The notes: generated by a model from the letters alone, not told the origin. Positions 53,079 through 62,706 are shown, counted from the first letter of the stretch. The stretch: 64,000 bases of DNA from Bradyrhizobium hipponense (GCF_008123965.1 NZ_VSTH01000007.1:1-64000), one strand, 5' to 3'. Program-made: numbers and translations.

Positions 53079-54610
53079 AGTGCGATCCAGGCTGTCTTGA
53101 GGTCGGTATAGGCATCGAGCGCGTGCAGCGACTTGTCGCGCCCGAAGCCGGATTGTTTGAAGCCGCCCAGCGGCACTGTGATATCTGCCCCGCCGTAGGC
53201 GTTCACGTGCACGACCCCGGCATGAATGGCGCGAACCATGCGGTGCGCGCGCGAGAGGTTGCTGGTCCACACGGCCGACGCGAGTCCGTAAGGCGACTCA
53301 TTTGCAAGTGCCACGGCATTCGCCTCGGATTCGAATTGTGTCACGGCGAGAACGGGGCCGAACACCTCCTCGCGCCAGAGATTCATCCGTGGTGCGACAT
53401 CGGCCAAGATCGCTGGCGACATGAAGTGGCCGCCGCTATCCGCCAGGATCTGCTCGCCACCGGTCAGTAGCTTGGCGCCCTGCTCCTGCGCCAGCGCGAC
53501 GGCATCGAGATTGCGGCGCAATTGCGAGGTGCTGGAGATTGCACCGATTTCCGAGGTCAGATCGAGGGGATCGCCGACCCTAAGGCGCGCGGTCGCGCTC
53601 AGCAGCTCATCCATGAACCGGTCATAGATCGATGATTGCACCAGCAGCCGCGATCCGGCGACACAAACCTGGCCCGAATTCCGGAAGATGCCATTCGCCG
53701 ACACTTTTGCCGCGTGACTGATGTCGGGCGCATCGGCGAAGACGATGTTCGGGGACTTGCCCCCGAGCTCAAGATGGACGCGCTTCAGGTTGGAGCGTGC
53801 CGAGGACTCCAGCAGCCGTCGCCCGACCGCACCCGAGCCGGTGAACGCCAGCGCATCGACATCCATATGCAACGCCAGCGCCTCCCCAGCCGAGGCGCCA
53901 CGGCCGGTGACGACGTTAAGTATGCCGTCGGGCAAACCGGCCTCGCTGGCGAGCCGCGCCAGATACAGCAAACTGAGCGAGGCGATCTCCGGCGGCTTCA
54001 CCACGACCGAATTGCCGGCCGCCAGCGCTGGCGCGATCTTCCAGGCGCCGATCATCAGCGGAAAATTCCAGGGCACGATCACGCCGACGACACCGAGCGG
54101 CTCGCGATGCACGAGGCCGAGCACGTCGCGGCCGGTCGGCGCGATCTCGCCGTAGAGCTTGTCGATGGCCTCGGCATAGTAGCGGAAGGTGCCGGCAGCG
54201 GACAGCGGCTCCGCCTTGTAGGCCATGCCGATCTCGGTGCCGTTGTCGCGGACGCCGAGCACCGCGATCTCGAGCGCATGTTGCTCGATCAACTCCGCAA
54301 GGCGCAGCAGCACTTTCTTCCGATGCGCCGGCGCCGACCGCGACCAGCCGCCATGGCTGAACGCCTGTCGCGCAAGTTTCACGGCCAGATCGATATCGCG
54401 GGTGTCACCGTCGGCAATGGTGGTCAGGCGCCGGCCATCGATCGGCGACAGCACGTCGAGCCGCGCGTCACCGAGCGCTTCCGTCGGCCGGCCACCGAGA
54501 AAGAGCTGCTGGGGCGGAATGACCGTCGACCTCAATTGATTGATCTGGACTTGCTGCATGTCGGGTGAATTGACCACTGGTATGAGCAGCGTCAGGTGCG
54601 CCGCTCGCAT
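53075..54610 (-). CDS. Aldehyde dehydrogenase
   Basis: A 511-residue NAD(P)-dependent aldehyde dehydrogenase. The general base lies in LELGGKSPNIVF and the catalytic Cys in GQVCVAGSRLL; the cofactor segment is IVPWNFPLMIGAWKIAPALA and FTGSGAVGR is the Rossmann loop. It is close to the gamma-aminobutyraldehyde/betaine aldehyde group. The start at 54610 has GAGGA seven bases upstream, better than the internal ATG at 54559. It is first in the minus-strand operon and divergent from the Tm-1 gene; an ATCAACC-N4-GGTGGAT dyad lies 36 bases upstream. Confidence 0.9.
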   Translation of the reverse strand: MRAAHLTLLIPVVNSPDMQQVQINQLRSTVIPPQQLFLGGRPTEALGDARLDVLSPIDGRRLTTIADGDTRDIDLAVKLARQAFSHGGWSRSAPAHRKKVLLRLAELIEQHALEIAVLGVRDNGTEIGMAYKAEPLSAAGTFRYYAEAIDKLYGEIAPTGRDVLGLVHREPLGVVGVIVPWNFPLMIGAWKIAPALAAGNSVVVKPPEIASLSLLYLARLASEAGLPDGILNVVTGRGASAGEALALHMDVDALAFTGSGAVGRRLLESSARSNLKRVHLELGGKSPNIVFADAPDISHAAKVSANGIFRNSGQVCVAGSRLLVQSSIYDRFMDELLSATARLRVGDPLDLTSEIGAISSTSQLRRNLDAVALAQEQGAKLLTGGEQILADSGGHFMSPAILADVAPRMNLWREEVFGPVLAVTQFESEANAVALANESPYGLASAVWTSNLSRAHRMVRAIHAGVVHVNAYGGADITVPLGGFKQSGFGRDKSLHALDAYTDLKTAWIAL

Positions 54611-54645
54611 GGTCTGATCCTCACCAAAACGACGGCCGAGCGGCA

Positions 54646-54663
54646 ATCAACCGATGGGTGGAT
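54646..54663. promoter_or_regulatory. Regulon dyad site 1
   Basis: ATCAACC-GATG-GGTGGAT, between the divergent aldehyde dehydrogenase and Tm-1 genes. It is one of five matching 18-bp dyads with a 4-base spacer in the 54-64 kb region. Confidence 0.7.
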
Positions 54664-54774
54664 GTCGTCGCGCACCCGCCGCCCATAGCGTGCGGCTAAG
54701 CCTTGATGACCGGCCTTCTGATGCAGGCCCGTCGTTCCATTCTTCCCTCAGCCATCGGTGAGTCCTGCCAGGTC

Positions 54775-56037
54775 ATGCCCGAAACCATGAAACCGCGAAT
54801 CCTCCTGATCGGCACCGGCGACACCAAGGCCGACGAGCTGCTCTTCATGCGCGACTGCATCACGCGGGCCGGTGGAGAGACCGTGATGATGGACATCAGC
54901 GTGCTCGGCGATCCGCCCTACCGCCCGCAGCACGACAAGCATGCCGTCGCCGCGGCCACGCAGACGACCATCGCCGCGATCCTCGCCAGCGGTGACGAGA
55001 ACTCTGCGATGTCCGCGATGGCATGCGGTGCCACCACCCTTGCCCGGGAGCTCGCTGAGGCCGACGCGATCGACGCGGTCATCGCCATCGGCGGCACCAT
55101 GGGGACCGATCTCGCGCTGGACGTAGCGCTGGCGTTGCCGCTCGGCATGCCGAAGCTCGTAGTCTCGACGGTCGCATTCTCGCACTTGATCCCGCCGGAG
55201 CGGATCGCAGCCGACCTAATGATGATCCTGTGGGCCGGCGGCCTCTATGGCCTCAACGGCACCTGCACGTCGGTGCTGGCCCAGGCCTGCGGCGCCATCG
55301 TCGGCGCAGCGCGCAGCGCGATCCGACCGAAGAAGGATCGGCCCGTCGTCGCCATCACTTCGCTCGGCAAGAGCTGTCTCAACTACATGGTGGAGTTGAA
55401 GCCGCAGCTTGAACGGCGCGGCTATGAGGTCGTGATCTTCCACACCACGGGCATGGGCGGCCGCGCCATGGAATCGATCGCCGCGCAAGGCGGCTTTGCC
55501 GCGGTGCTGGATTTGAGCCTGCAGGAACTCGCCAACCAGCTCACCGGCTCGGTGGTGAATTCCGGCGCTGACAGGTTGGAGAATGCGGGCAAGGCCGGCA
55601 TCCCGCAGATCGTCGCGCCCGGCGCCATCGACATGGTGGACTTTCCGGCCTGGCTGCCGACGCCGAAGGAATTGGCCGATCGTCCGTTCCACGCCCACAA
55701 CCGCCTGCTCGCCTCGGCGACGTCGGGTCCGGACGACCGCCGCCGGATCGCGCGCGCGATTGCCGAAAAGCTCGCGCAAGCCAAGGCGCCGGTGGCATTC
55801 GTGCTGCCGGCCGGCGGCATCCAGCAATGGGACCGCGAGGGTGAGTCCCTGCACGATCCCGAAGGGTTGATGGCGTTCGTCTCCGAGATGCGCTCGGCCA
55901 TCGCTTCCCCTGTGGAACTTCACGAGTTGAAGGAACATATCAACCACCCCGCCTTCGCCGAGCGCGTGCTGCAGATTTTCGATCAATGGGTGGCGGCCGG
56001 CATCGTGCCGGCCGGCCAGGCCACGGCCGCCGCGTGA
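54775..56037 (+). CDS. Tm-1-like ATP-binding protein (UPF0261)
   Basis: A 420-residue protein of the UPF0261/Tm-1 family. The N-terminal domain has RILLIGTGDTKADELLFMRD and AIGGTMGTDLALDVALAL. The C-terminal TIM-like domain has VVIFHTTGMGGRAMESIAAQ, VAPGAIDMVDFPAW and FVLPAGGIQQWDREG. The plant Tm-1 protein inhibits viral replication, but the bacterial role is unknown and members often sit in catabolic operons. ATG 54775 or 54787 may be the start. Its stop overlaps the GTG start of the HAD gene. Confidence 0.9.
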   Translation: MPETMKPRILLIGTGDTKADELLFMRDCITRAGGETVMMDISVLGDPPYRPQHDKHAVAAATQTTIAAILASGDENSAMSAMACGATTLARELAEADAIDAVIAIGGTMGTDLALDVALALPLGMPKLVVSTVAFSHLIPPERIAADLMMILWAGGLYGLNGTCTSVLAQACGAIVGAARSAIRPKKDRPVVAITSLGKSCLNYMVELKPQLERRGYEVVIFHTTGMGGRAMESIAAQGGFAAVLDLSLQELANQLTGSVVNSGADRLENAGKAGIPQIVAPGAIDMVDFPAWLPTPKELADRPFHAHNRLLASATSGPDDRRRIARAIAEKLAQAKAPVAFVLPAGGIQQWDREGESLHDPEGLMAFVSEMRSAIASPVELHELKEHINHPAFAERVLQIFDQWVAAGIVPAGQATAAA

Positions 56038-56699
56038 AACCGCCGCTCGCCCGCGCGCTGGTGCTGGATTTCGGCGGGGTCATCTCAAGGACCCTGTTCG
56101 AGACCCATAATTTGACCGAGCAGGCACTGGGGCTACCGCCCTGCACGCTGAAATGGCTCGGGCCCTTTGCGCCTGACACTGATCCTCTCTGGGCCTCCAT
56201 GCAGCGCGAAGATATTTCCGAGCGCGACTACTGGCTGACGCGCAGCCGCGAGGTCGGGCGCATGCTCGGCGAGGACTGGCAGGCCATGGAGACGCTCGTG
56301 CAGCGCGCTCGCGGCGCCGATCCCGCAACCGTCATTCGTCCCGAGGCGGACCGTGCCATCCGGATGGTCGATGACGCCGGCTTCAAGCTCGCCATCCTCT
56401 CGAACGAGCTCGATCTGTTCTATGGCGCGACCTTCCGGCACCGACTGCCGATCCTGCAGCGTTTCGTGGCAATCGTCGATGCGACCCATACCGGTATCCT
56501 GAAACCCGATCCGCGAGCCTACGAGGACGTGCTCGACAGGCTTGGACTCGCCGCGGAGGATTGCGTCTTCGTCGACGACCAACGCCGCAACATCGTGGGC
56601 GCCGCCGCCTGCAGCATGCGAACCGTGTTGTTCGACGTCAGGAATCCCCGCGCGTCATACGGCGAAGCCTTACGGCATTTTGGACTGACCTTCGACTGA
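56034..56699 (+). CDS. HAD-family hydrolase
   Basis: A 221-residue HAD phosphatase-like protein. Motif I is VLDFGGVIS: the position of the usual second Asp of DxD is Gly, as in haloacid dehalogenase and epoxide-hydrolase-like groups. Motif II lies in AILSNELDLF, motif III at the Lys of ILKPDPRAYE, motif IV in VFVDDQRRN. It starts at GTG 56034 overlapping the Tm-1 stop (GTGA). The Tm-1/HAD/aminotransferase gene order suggests one pathway, but the substrate is unknown. Confidence 0.85.
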   Translation: MKPPLARALVLDFGGVISRTLFETHNLTEQALGLPPCTLKWLGPFAPDTDPLWASMQREDISERDYWLTRSREVGRMLGEDWQAMETLVQRARGADPATVIRPEADRAIRMVDDAGFKLAILSNELDLFYGATFRHRLPILQRFVAIVDATHTGILKPDPRAYEDVLDRLGLAAEDCVFVDDQRRNIVGAAACSMRTVLFDVRNPRASYGEALRHFGLTFD

Positions 56700-56712
56700 G
56701 CCGAGAGAGACC

Positions 56713-58065
56713 ATGCGCGACAAGAATTTCCTGATCGAGACCAATGCCAAGCCGATCTGGCATCCAATGGCGCATCCCGCCGAGATGCGCGCGCAGCCGC
56801 CCCGCATCATCATGAAGGGCGACGGCGTGCATGTCACCGACATCGACGGCCGCAGGGTGATTGACGCCGTCGGTGGCCTCTGGAACGTCAATCTCGGCTA
56901 CAGCTGCGATCCCATCAAGCAGGCGATCGCGGATCAGCTCGATGCCCTGCCCTATTATTCCGGCTTTCGTGGCACCTCGACCGGTCCGTCGATCGAGCTC
57001 GCCTACGAGCTGACCGAGTGGTTCAAGCCGGAAGGCATGGTCCGCGCCTTCCTGACGTCAGGAGGATCGGATTCGGTAGAGACCGCGCTGCGGCTGGCGC
57101 GGCAGTACTGGAAGATCAAGGGGCAAAGCGACCGCACCAAATTCCTGGCACTGAAGAAGGGCTATCACGGCACCCATTTCGGCGGCGCCTCGGTCAATGG
57201 CAATGCAAATTTCCGCCGCAACTATGAGCCGCTGCTACCCGGCGTGTTCCACGTCCCCGCGCCCTGGACTTACCGCAATCCCTTCAATGAAACCGATCCA
57301 GCAAAGCTCGCGCAGCTTTGCGCCGCGAACATCGAGGATGAGATCGCCTTCCAGGGCGCCGACACGATCGCAGCCTTCATCATGGAGCCGGTGCTCGGCG
57401 CCGGCGGCGTCATCGTGCCGCCCGATAGCTTCATGACGCTCGTGCGCGAGATCTGCGACCGTCACGGCATCCTGATGATCGCGGACGAGGTCGTCACCGG
57501 ATTTGGCCGGACCGGCGCCTGGTCGGGCTCGCGGCTGTGGGGCGTGAAGCCGGATATGATGACGATCGCCAAGGCCATCGCCTCGGGCTATTTCCCGCTC
57601 GGTGCGACCTTGATCGGCGACAAGGTGGCTGAAGCGTTCGAGGCCGACACCACCAGCTTCGGCTCGATCGGGCACGGCTACACCTACTCCGGGCATCCGG
57701 TCGGCTGCGCCGCGGGCATTGCGGCGCTCGCCGAAACGAAACGCCTCAGGCTCGACGAGAACGCCGCCGCCCGGGGCAAGGAGCTGGCCACCGCCCTCGA
57801 AGAGCTGAAATCGAAGCATGTGCTGGTCGGGGACGTCCGCTGCAAGGGATTGATGGCCGCGATCGAGCTGGTGGCCGACCGCGACACCAAGAAGGTGATC
57901 GACAAGAAGCTGATCGCCGGGATCGCCGACGCCACCTACGACTCCGGGGTGATGATCCGCGTCTCCGGGAACAATATCATCCTGTCGCCGCCCCTGATCC
58001 TCTCGGCGGTCGACGTGGTGACAATCGTCCAAGGCATCGACGCCGGTCTGTCAGCGGCCACCTGA
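56713..58065 (+). CDS. Class III omega-aminotransferase
   Basis: A 450-residue class III PLP aminotransferase. The cofactor lysine is in MMTIAKAIASGYFPLG, the Asp of the PLP pocket in LMIADEVVTGFGRTG, and the N-terminal segment IWHPMAHPAEM is typical of omega-amino acid or polyamine transaminases. GAGAGA precedes the ATG. It ends the plus-strand operon Tm-1/HAD/aminotransferase. It differs from the aminotransferase at 51690, so the locus may process two amino groups or two substrates. Confidence 0.9.
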   Translation: MRDKNFLIETNAKPIWHPMAHPAEMRAQPPRIIMKGDGVHVTDIDGRRVIDAVGGLWNVNLGYSCDPIKQAIADQLDALPYYSGFRGTSTGPSIELAYELTEWFKPEGMVRAFLTSGGSDSVETALRLARQYWKIKGQSDRTKFLALKKGYHGTHFGGASVNGNANFRRNYEPLLPGVFHVPAPWTYRNPFNETDPAKLAQLCAANIEDEIAFQGADTIAAFIMEPVLGAGGVIVPPDSFMTLVREICDRHGILMIADEVVTGFGRTGAWSGSRLWGVKPDMMTIAKAIASGYFPLGATLIGDKVAEAFEADTTSFGSIGHGYTYSGHPVGCAAGIAALAETKRLRLDENAAARGKELATALEELKSKHVLVGDVRCKGLMAAIELVADRDTKKVIDKKLIAGIADATYDSGVMIRVSGNNIILSPPLILSAVDVVTIVQGIDAGLSAAT

Positions 58066-58469
58066 GGCGACGCAGGCGATGGCCCGCGCGAACAGCGGCG
58101 TTCGTTCCGGTCAGCGCCGATTGCCGATCCCTGATCTCATCACATCCGGCCAGACTGTGCGCGACGAGATCAATCCGTGCCTCGTTGAGCTTCCCGGCTG
58201 CCAGCAGCGTCGCCACCGCCCGGCGTGCAAAAGGCTGTCCCGGCCGCCAGGCTCGTATCTCGTCCTTGGCATTCTCGTCGATGGTCATGGACACGACCCG
58301 CGCGGCAGCGTCGAACTTTCCGGTGCTGCGCAGAAGGTCGACGGCAGCAACAATCAGCAACAATCTCGCCTGCGGTCAGGTCGCCCATCGGATGGCACGC
58401 CGACGCCGGTGGAGAAACCCTGGTTTCCGCATGCAACGCCGGCAAGATGACGATCGCTGCGGCAAGCAC
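57977..58469 (-). pseudogene. Frameshifted small exported protein
   Basis: A signal-peptide frame from 58469 (MLAAAIVILPALHAETRVSP, then ACHPMGDLTAGEIVAD) breaks near 58355. The protein-like reading continues in the next frame (LLIVAAVDLLRSTGKFDAAA, then DEIRAWRPGQPFARRAVATL) and runs to 57977, overlapping the aminotransferase end. The break falls in a repeated GTTGCTG, consistent with slippage. The function of the parent protein is not recognised. Confidence 0.45.
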
Positions 58470-58543
58470 CGCTCCTGAGCCACGACGTCGGCGATATCAG
58501 GGCCACCCCGCTCTCCCGACAAGATCGTCCTTTGCAGGCATAC

Positions 58544-60004
58544 TCACAAAGGAGGCGGGATGAAGCCCCCGAGTGCCCGTTCGAGCAACTGGGCGAATTT
58601 CAGCGGCGTGCGGTCTTCGAGGTAAGGACCGACGATCTGGACGCCGGCCGGAAGCCCCTCCACCAGCCGCCGGGTCGGGATCGCGGTGGCCGGCAGGTTG
58701 GCCACCGTCACCAGGCCGGGCCACATCAGATTGTCCATGTAGCGCGACGGCTGGCCGTTCACGACGATCCGACGCTCGAACTGCCCAGCCAGATCCATCC
58801 GCGCGACATCATGCGGAAACGCGACCGTCGGCGTGATTGGGCACAACAGCACGTCATAGTGCGTGAAGAACACGCGCCAGGCGCGGAACAGTTTTTCGCG
58901 CGCCTCAGCGGCATCGGCGAATTGCGCAAGGCTCTGGCCCATCGCCTCCGCCACCATGCGCGGATAGCTGCCCTCCGGCGCAGCCTTACCACCTGCGATG
59001 ATCTCATCGCGCGCCGGCGGCGGGACACCCACGCCGATGATACCGAATAAGGTCTGCATGTAGACGCGAAAGCTCTCCGTCGGATCGATCGCCGGCCGCG
59101 CGGTGGTGTCGACTTTCACCCCAAGTCGCGTCAGATCCTCGACCAGCCCGTCGATCGCGGCGGCATACGCTCCATCCAGCGCATAGGCCTTCGCATCATT
59201 CCAGACAGCAACCCGGAAGTCGTGCAGATCCGTGTGCCGCGCCGGCGGTAACGCGAGGCGGTACGCCGTCCGCTTCAGCTCCGGCGCGTCGGTAATCAAA
59301 TCGAGCATCAGTTCGAGATCGAACGCAGAGCGTGCTAACGGACCAACGACAGCGAGCTCGGGCTCCGACAAATGGCCGGGCGGCGGCGGGATATGTCCGT
59401 CGAGCGGCACGATGCCATAGCTCGGCTTGTGGCCATATACGCCGCAAAAATGCGAGGGCACGCGGATCGAGCCGCCGATGTCGCTGCCAAGCTCCAGCGG
59501 CGTGAAGCCGGCCCCCAGCGCCGCCGCCGAACCACCGGAGGAGCCACCAACCGTGCGGTCGCCATTCCAGGGATTGCGCGTCAGCCCGAACAGAGAGTTG
59601 CAGGACTGGTGGTCGGCCGCCGCCGGGGGCAGATTGGTCTTGCCGAAGATGATCGCGCCGGCCGCGCGCAGCTTCGCGACCGCGGCCGCGTCAATCGCCG
59701 GGCGATAGTCGCGCAACGGTTCGAGCCCGCAAGTCGCGGTCATGCCGGTGACGGCGAACGTGTCCTTGATCGTCATCGACACGCCATGCAGCGGGCCGAG
59801 GGAGGCGCCACGGGCCCGCGCAGCGTCCGCCTCCTTGGCCGATCTGCGCGCACCCTCCTCGTCCAGCGCCACCACGGCATTGATCTGTGGATTGAGCTGC
59901 CGCACCCGCGCAAGATTTTCGTCCAACAACTCGCAGGCGCTGATCCGGCCTGTCGCGAGCATCTTGGCGAGATCAGTAGCCGTGGCGTAAGTGATCTTTT
60001 TCAT
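58544..60004 (-). CDS. Amidase-signature family amidase
   Basis: A 486-residue amidase of the GatA-like signature family. The Ser-cisSer-Lys machinery is visible: Lys in GVSMTIKDTFAVTG (about residue 80), cis-Ser in TVGGSSGGSAAAL (about 155) and nucleophile Ser in GSDIGGSIRVPSHF (about 180). No GatB/GatC partners are nearby, so it is a catabolic amidase rather than part of tRNA amidation. AAGGGA precedes the ATG at 60004. Regulon dyad site 2 lies 150 bases upstream. It could release the amine fed to the aminotransferases. Confidence 0.92.
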   Translation of the reverse strand: MKKITYATATDLAKMLATGRISACELLDENLARVRQLNPQINAVVALDEEGARRSAKEADAARARGASLGPLHGVSMTIKDTFAVTGMTATCGLEPLRDYRPAIDAAAVAKLRAAGAIIFGKTNLPPAAADHQSCNSLFGLTRNPWNGDRTVGGSSGGSAAALGAGFTPLELGSDIGGSIRVPSHFCGVYGHKPSYGIVPLDGHIPPPPGHLSEPELAVVGPLARSAFDLELMLDLITDAPELKRTAYRLALPPARHTDLHDFRVAVWNDAKAYALDGAYAAAIDGLVEDLTRLGVKVDTTARPAIDPTESFRVYMQTLFGIIGVGVPPPARDEIIAGGKAAPEGSYPRMVAEAMGQSLAQFADAAEAREKLFRAWRVFFTHYDVLLCPITPTVAFPHDVARMDLAGQFERRIVVNGQPSRYMDNLMWPGLVTVANLPATAIPTRRLVEGLPAGVQIVGPYLEDRTPLKFAQLLERALGGFIPPPL

Positions 60005-60151
60005 CGCTGTGTCCCTTCCGATACGTCGTTTAGCGCGAGGCCCGCCGCAGGGCATGGCGGCATGCGGTGCACGTCGAGCAGGCGCACACCGATGCAATCG
60101 CGCACCGACTGCTCGATCAGCGAAAAGTTCGGCATGTCGCCGTTACGAACA

Positions 60152-60169
60152 ATCCACCATGCGGTGGAT
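60152..60169. promoter_or_regulatory. Regulon dyad site 2
   Basis: ATCCACC-ATGC-GGTGGAT, a perfectly symmetric version of the dyad, upstream of the amidase gene. Confidence 0.7.
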
Positions 60170-60304
60170 GCTCTCGGCCGAGCACGTTTTGAACAGCAAA
60201 CGGCAAAGCCGCCAAGGAACCACGATCAACGCGATTCCCTTATGGCTACCCATTGCACGCCGCAGAACGGGACGTGTTGCCGCCTACTTAACTGGGTGAG
60301 CATC

Positions 60305-61306
60305 TTACTTTGTGAAGGTCGGCCGCTTGGTCGGCGGCGGGGGAGCATCGGGTCCCCACAGCCGGAAGCTCAGATTGGCGAACACCGAATAGCCCTTGGT
60401 GATCGCGGCGGTGTCGAGGCCGGGCGGGCCGGCGGTGCCGCCGGACACCGTCGAGGAGAATTCGTGCGTGGCCCAGACCGTCAACGCAGCCGGCCCGAAA
60501 TTGTAGCCGATCAAACCGCCGCCGGCCCAGTTATTGTACCGGTTGACGTTGATCGCGTTGCCATAGAACGCGCTCGACTTGTCGTCGGTCACCTGGCCGG
60601 CATAATAGGCCACCGGCCCGAACGTCCAGTTTCCAATCGTCTTGGTGGCCGTGAATTCGGCGTGGAAGATGTCGCCGGAACGATAGCCGGTGATCGAGTT
60701 CGCGGTGTTGATCTCCTGGAACAGATTGGCCGTCAGATTCCAGCCGTCTTTCAAATACGACACCACCAGTTCGGGCTGGAAGGTCCACCAGGGATTGCCG
60801 ACGCTGTTCAGTCCGGCTGGCCCGCTGATCGAACCGTTCGGCACGTAAATGCCGAGGCCGGTCTTGACGAAGAAGCCGCTGTCGCCGAGCTTCCAGCTCA
60901 ACTCCGCCGGCACGATGTAGGTGTTGTGCATGCCGGCTTGCTGGACGTTGATGGGCGAACCGACGTCCACCATGATCCAGGGCTGCACGATGACTGCATC
61001 ATAAGTCGCACCGAATAAGGTCCAGCCCGGCACCCACAACAGACCCGACGCTTCGGTTGCGGTATGCACCGGCGTCGCCGCGCCACCGACATTCGGCGCG
61101 CCGGGACCGACAAGTTTCGACTGATAGGTGAAAACCTGGTTGAAGCTGTAAAGACCGGGCGGCGGTGCGCCGGCCGTTCCGCCACCGAGCGTGATCCCGG
61201 GCTTTTGCGCAAAGCCGGCGGAACCGAACTCGAATGCATTGGCGCTGTTTGCGCCCGCGCTGACCGCGACAAGTGCCGCCGCAGCAATTCGTCCGTTGAT
61301 CGTCAT
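60305..61306 (-). CDS. Outer-membrane transport protein of the SphA/MetA-pathway type
   Basis: A 333-residue protein with a signal peptide (residues 1-24, ending NSANA). Beta-rich mature sequence with alternating aromatic residues (GFFVKTGLGIYVPNGSI, WWTFQPELVVSYLKDGWNLT, FHAEFTATKTIGNWTFGPVA) matches the MetA-pathway-of-phenol-degradation/SphA family of outer-membrane barrels. Members admit aromatic or hydrophobic substrates. It is separated from the amidase by 300 bases and from AraC by 150, on the same strand as both. It probably brings the locus substrate across the outer membrane. Confidence 0.85.
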   Translation of the reverse strand: MTINGRIAAAALVAVSAGANSANAFEFGSAGFAQKPGITLGGGTAGAPPPGLYSFNQVFTYQSKLVGPGAPNVGGAATPVHTATEASGLLWVPGWTLFGATYDAVIVQPWIMVDVGSPINVQQAGMHNTYIVPAELSWKLGDSGFFVKTGLGIYVPNGSISGPAGLNSVGNPWWTFQPELVVSYLKDGWNLTANLFQEINTANSITGYRSGDIFHAEFTATKTIGNWTFGPVAYYAGQVTDDKSSAFYGNAINVNRYNNWAGGGLIGYNFGPAALTVWATHEFSSTVSGGTAGPPGLDTAAITKGYSVFANLSFRLWGPDAPPPPTKRPTFTK

Positions 61307-61456
61307 GTAGCCCCCAGCCCCGTTATCGCTGCGTCGGTCACGTCCCGATCGACGACCGGTCGTGCGCGGCGCAGCAGTTGCGGGCGAAATCTTGGAACGG
61401 GCCGCTGACCGGCGTTATCCGGATTCGGCAAACGCGGAGGCGTTGATGCGAGATTC

Positions 61457-62470
61457 CTAAACTGATGCAGATCGAACACGCCGCACCGTGTGCGACGGCA
61501 GCTCGCCAAACAGCTGCCGATAGTTTTCGGTAAAGCGGCTCCAGTGCCAAAAGCCCCACCGCGCCGCAACATCGCCGATTGACACCGGTTGCCTCGCCGC
61601 GGCGAGCGCACGCAGTTCGCGACGCACGGCGTTCAGCCTGAGCATGCGTAGATACTGTAACGGCGTCAGCCCGAGCGCATCCTGAAAGCAGCCCTGCAGC
61701 GTCCGGCGGCTGACACCGACATGGCGGCACAGCTCGGCGATGCTCGGAGGATCATCGGCATGAGCGAACACGCACTCTTTGATTCGATCCACAATCCGCT
61801 TTTGCGCAGTCACGCTGTTGACATCGCGCCAGGCATTTTCCGACAGGATGTCAGCGAGAGCATCAACGACGGCGTCTTCGACGGACGCTCGCGCGCGGGC
61901 AAATCCGATCGCAGATTGAAGTCGATTCCCCTGGTCGCAGATCTCACGAAAACCATGCTGGAGTGCCGATAGCGCGCCGGGCGATCCAGTGAAGCAATGA
62001 TTCTGCTGGCGATGACCGGCAACTAAGTCGGCGGCCCGCCTCTCGCCAAGCGTTTCGAGCAACGACGTCAGGCGTTTGCGGGCAATAGCTATCGACACCA
62101 CATCGAGCTGCGTCGGCGTCAGCAAGGGCGGCAGGTCCGCTCCGTCGCTGAGCAATACATTCGGAAAGGCCAAGGGCCGACCGTTGAAATGCGCCTCGTT
62201 GGAGGCCGCCAGCGGCAGGCTGAAGACGAGTGAATCCGGCCAAGCCGAGCCCTGCTTGATCAGCGCCTGCGAGATGGTTTCCCTGATGATCTCGAGACTG
62301 CCGAGCCGGATCATCACGAGCCGCCCGGCAAAACGCCCGGACGACACCTGGTCTATCCGCAGGTCCCAGCCGTGGAAGCGGCCGGCATGGTCCGCCGCAT
62401 CGACGGACCCCACCACCGACACACCGATGACGCTGCCAGGCTCCGTCTTGCAAACGGGTACGTCCGCCAT
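61457..62470 (-). CDS. AraC-family transcriptional regulator
   Basis: A 337-residue regulator. The C-terminal double HTH (about residues 225-330) includes PPSIAELCRHVGVSRRTLQG, CFQDALGLTPLQYLRMLRLN and VAARWGFWHWSRFTENYRQL, a standard AraC/XylS pair. The N-terminal 200 residues are a beta-rich ligand domain. The ATG at 62470 has AGGGAGCG upstream, better than the TTG at 62518. Two regulon dyads lie upstream, the nearer at 48 bases. It probably activates the amidase and transport genes. Confidence 0.9.
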   Translation of the reverse strand: MADVPVCKTEPGSVIGVSVVGSVDAADHAGRFHGWDLRIDQVSSGRFAGRLVMIRLGSLEIIRETISQALIKQGSAWPDSLVFSLPLAASNEAHFNGRPLAFPNVLLSDGADLPPLLTPTQLDVVSIAIARKRLTSLLETLGERRAADLVAGHRQQNHCFTGSPGALSALQHGFREICDQGNRLQSAIGFARARASVEDAVVDALADILSENAWRDVNSVTAQKRIVDRIKECVFAHADDPPSIAELCRHVGVSRRTLQGCFQDALGLTPLQYLRMLRLNAVRRELRALAAARQPVSIGDVAARWGFWHWSRFTENYRQLFGELPSHTVRRVRSASV

Positions 62471-62517
62471 GAAGCGCTCCCTGAGACCGAGCTTGGCGAA
62501 CGTGCCGAACGGTAACA

Positions 62518-62535
62518 ATCAACCCTTGGGTGGAC
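62518..62535. promoter_or_regulatory. Regulon dyad site 3
   Basis: ATCAACC-CTTG-GGTGGAC, just upstream of the araC-type gene start at 62470. Confidence 0.6.
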
Positions 62536-62633
62536 AGCTTGCGTACCACCGGAAAGAAGTCATGTCGGCGGCCGCATCGGCCTCAATAGCCAAAACGACG
62601 CCAATCTCTAAACCCGCCGCGCACGAGGCAGCA

Positions 62634-62651
62634 ATCAACCGGATGGTGGAT
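62634..62651. promoter_or_regulatory. Regulon dyad site 4
   Basis: ATCAACC-GGAT-GGTGGAT, 164 bases upstream of the araC-type start. With flanking bases it forms a perfect 20-bp inverted match to site 5. Confidence 0.65.
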
Positions 62652-62661
62652 GGGGTCGTGG

Positions 62662-62706
62662 AGGCAGGACTCAGTGAGGCAAGGCTCAGCGAGGTAAGAC
62701 TCAGTG
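62662..62706. repeat. Three tandem 15-bp near-repeats at the LuxR 3' end
   Basis: Units at 62662, 62677 and 62692 read AGGCAGGACTCAGTG, AGGCAAGGCTCAGCG and AGGTAAGACTCAGTG. They overlap the last bases of the LuxR gene, whose stop lies in the third unit. A slippage-prone array of this kind could change how the reading frame ends. Confidence 0.8.

Noticed and set aside
51744..53111. 455-codon plus-strand frame opposite the class III aminotransferase
   Set aside because: Antisense shadow; the minus strand has clear PLP motifs and the plus product has none.
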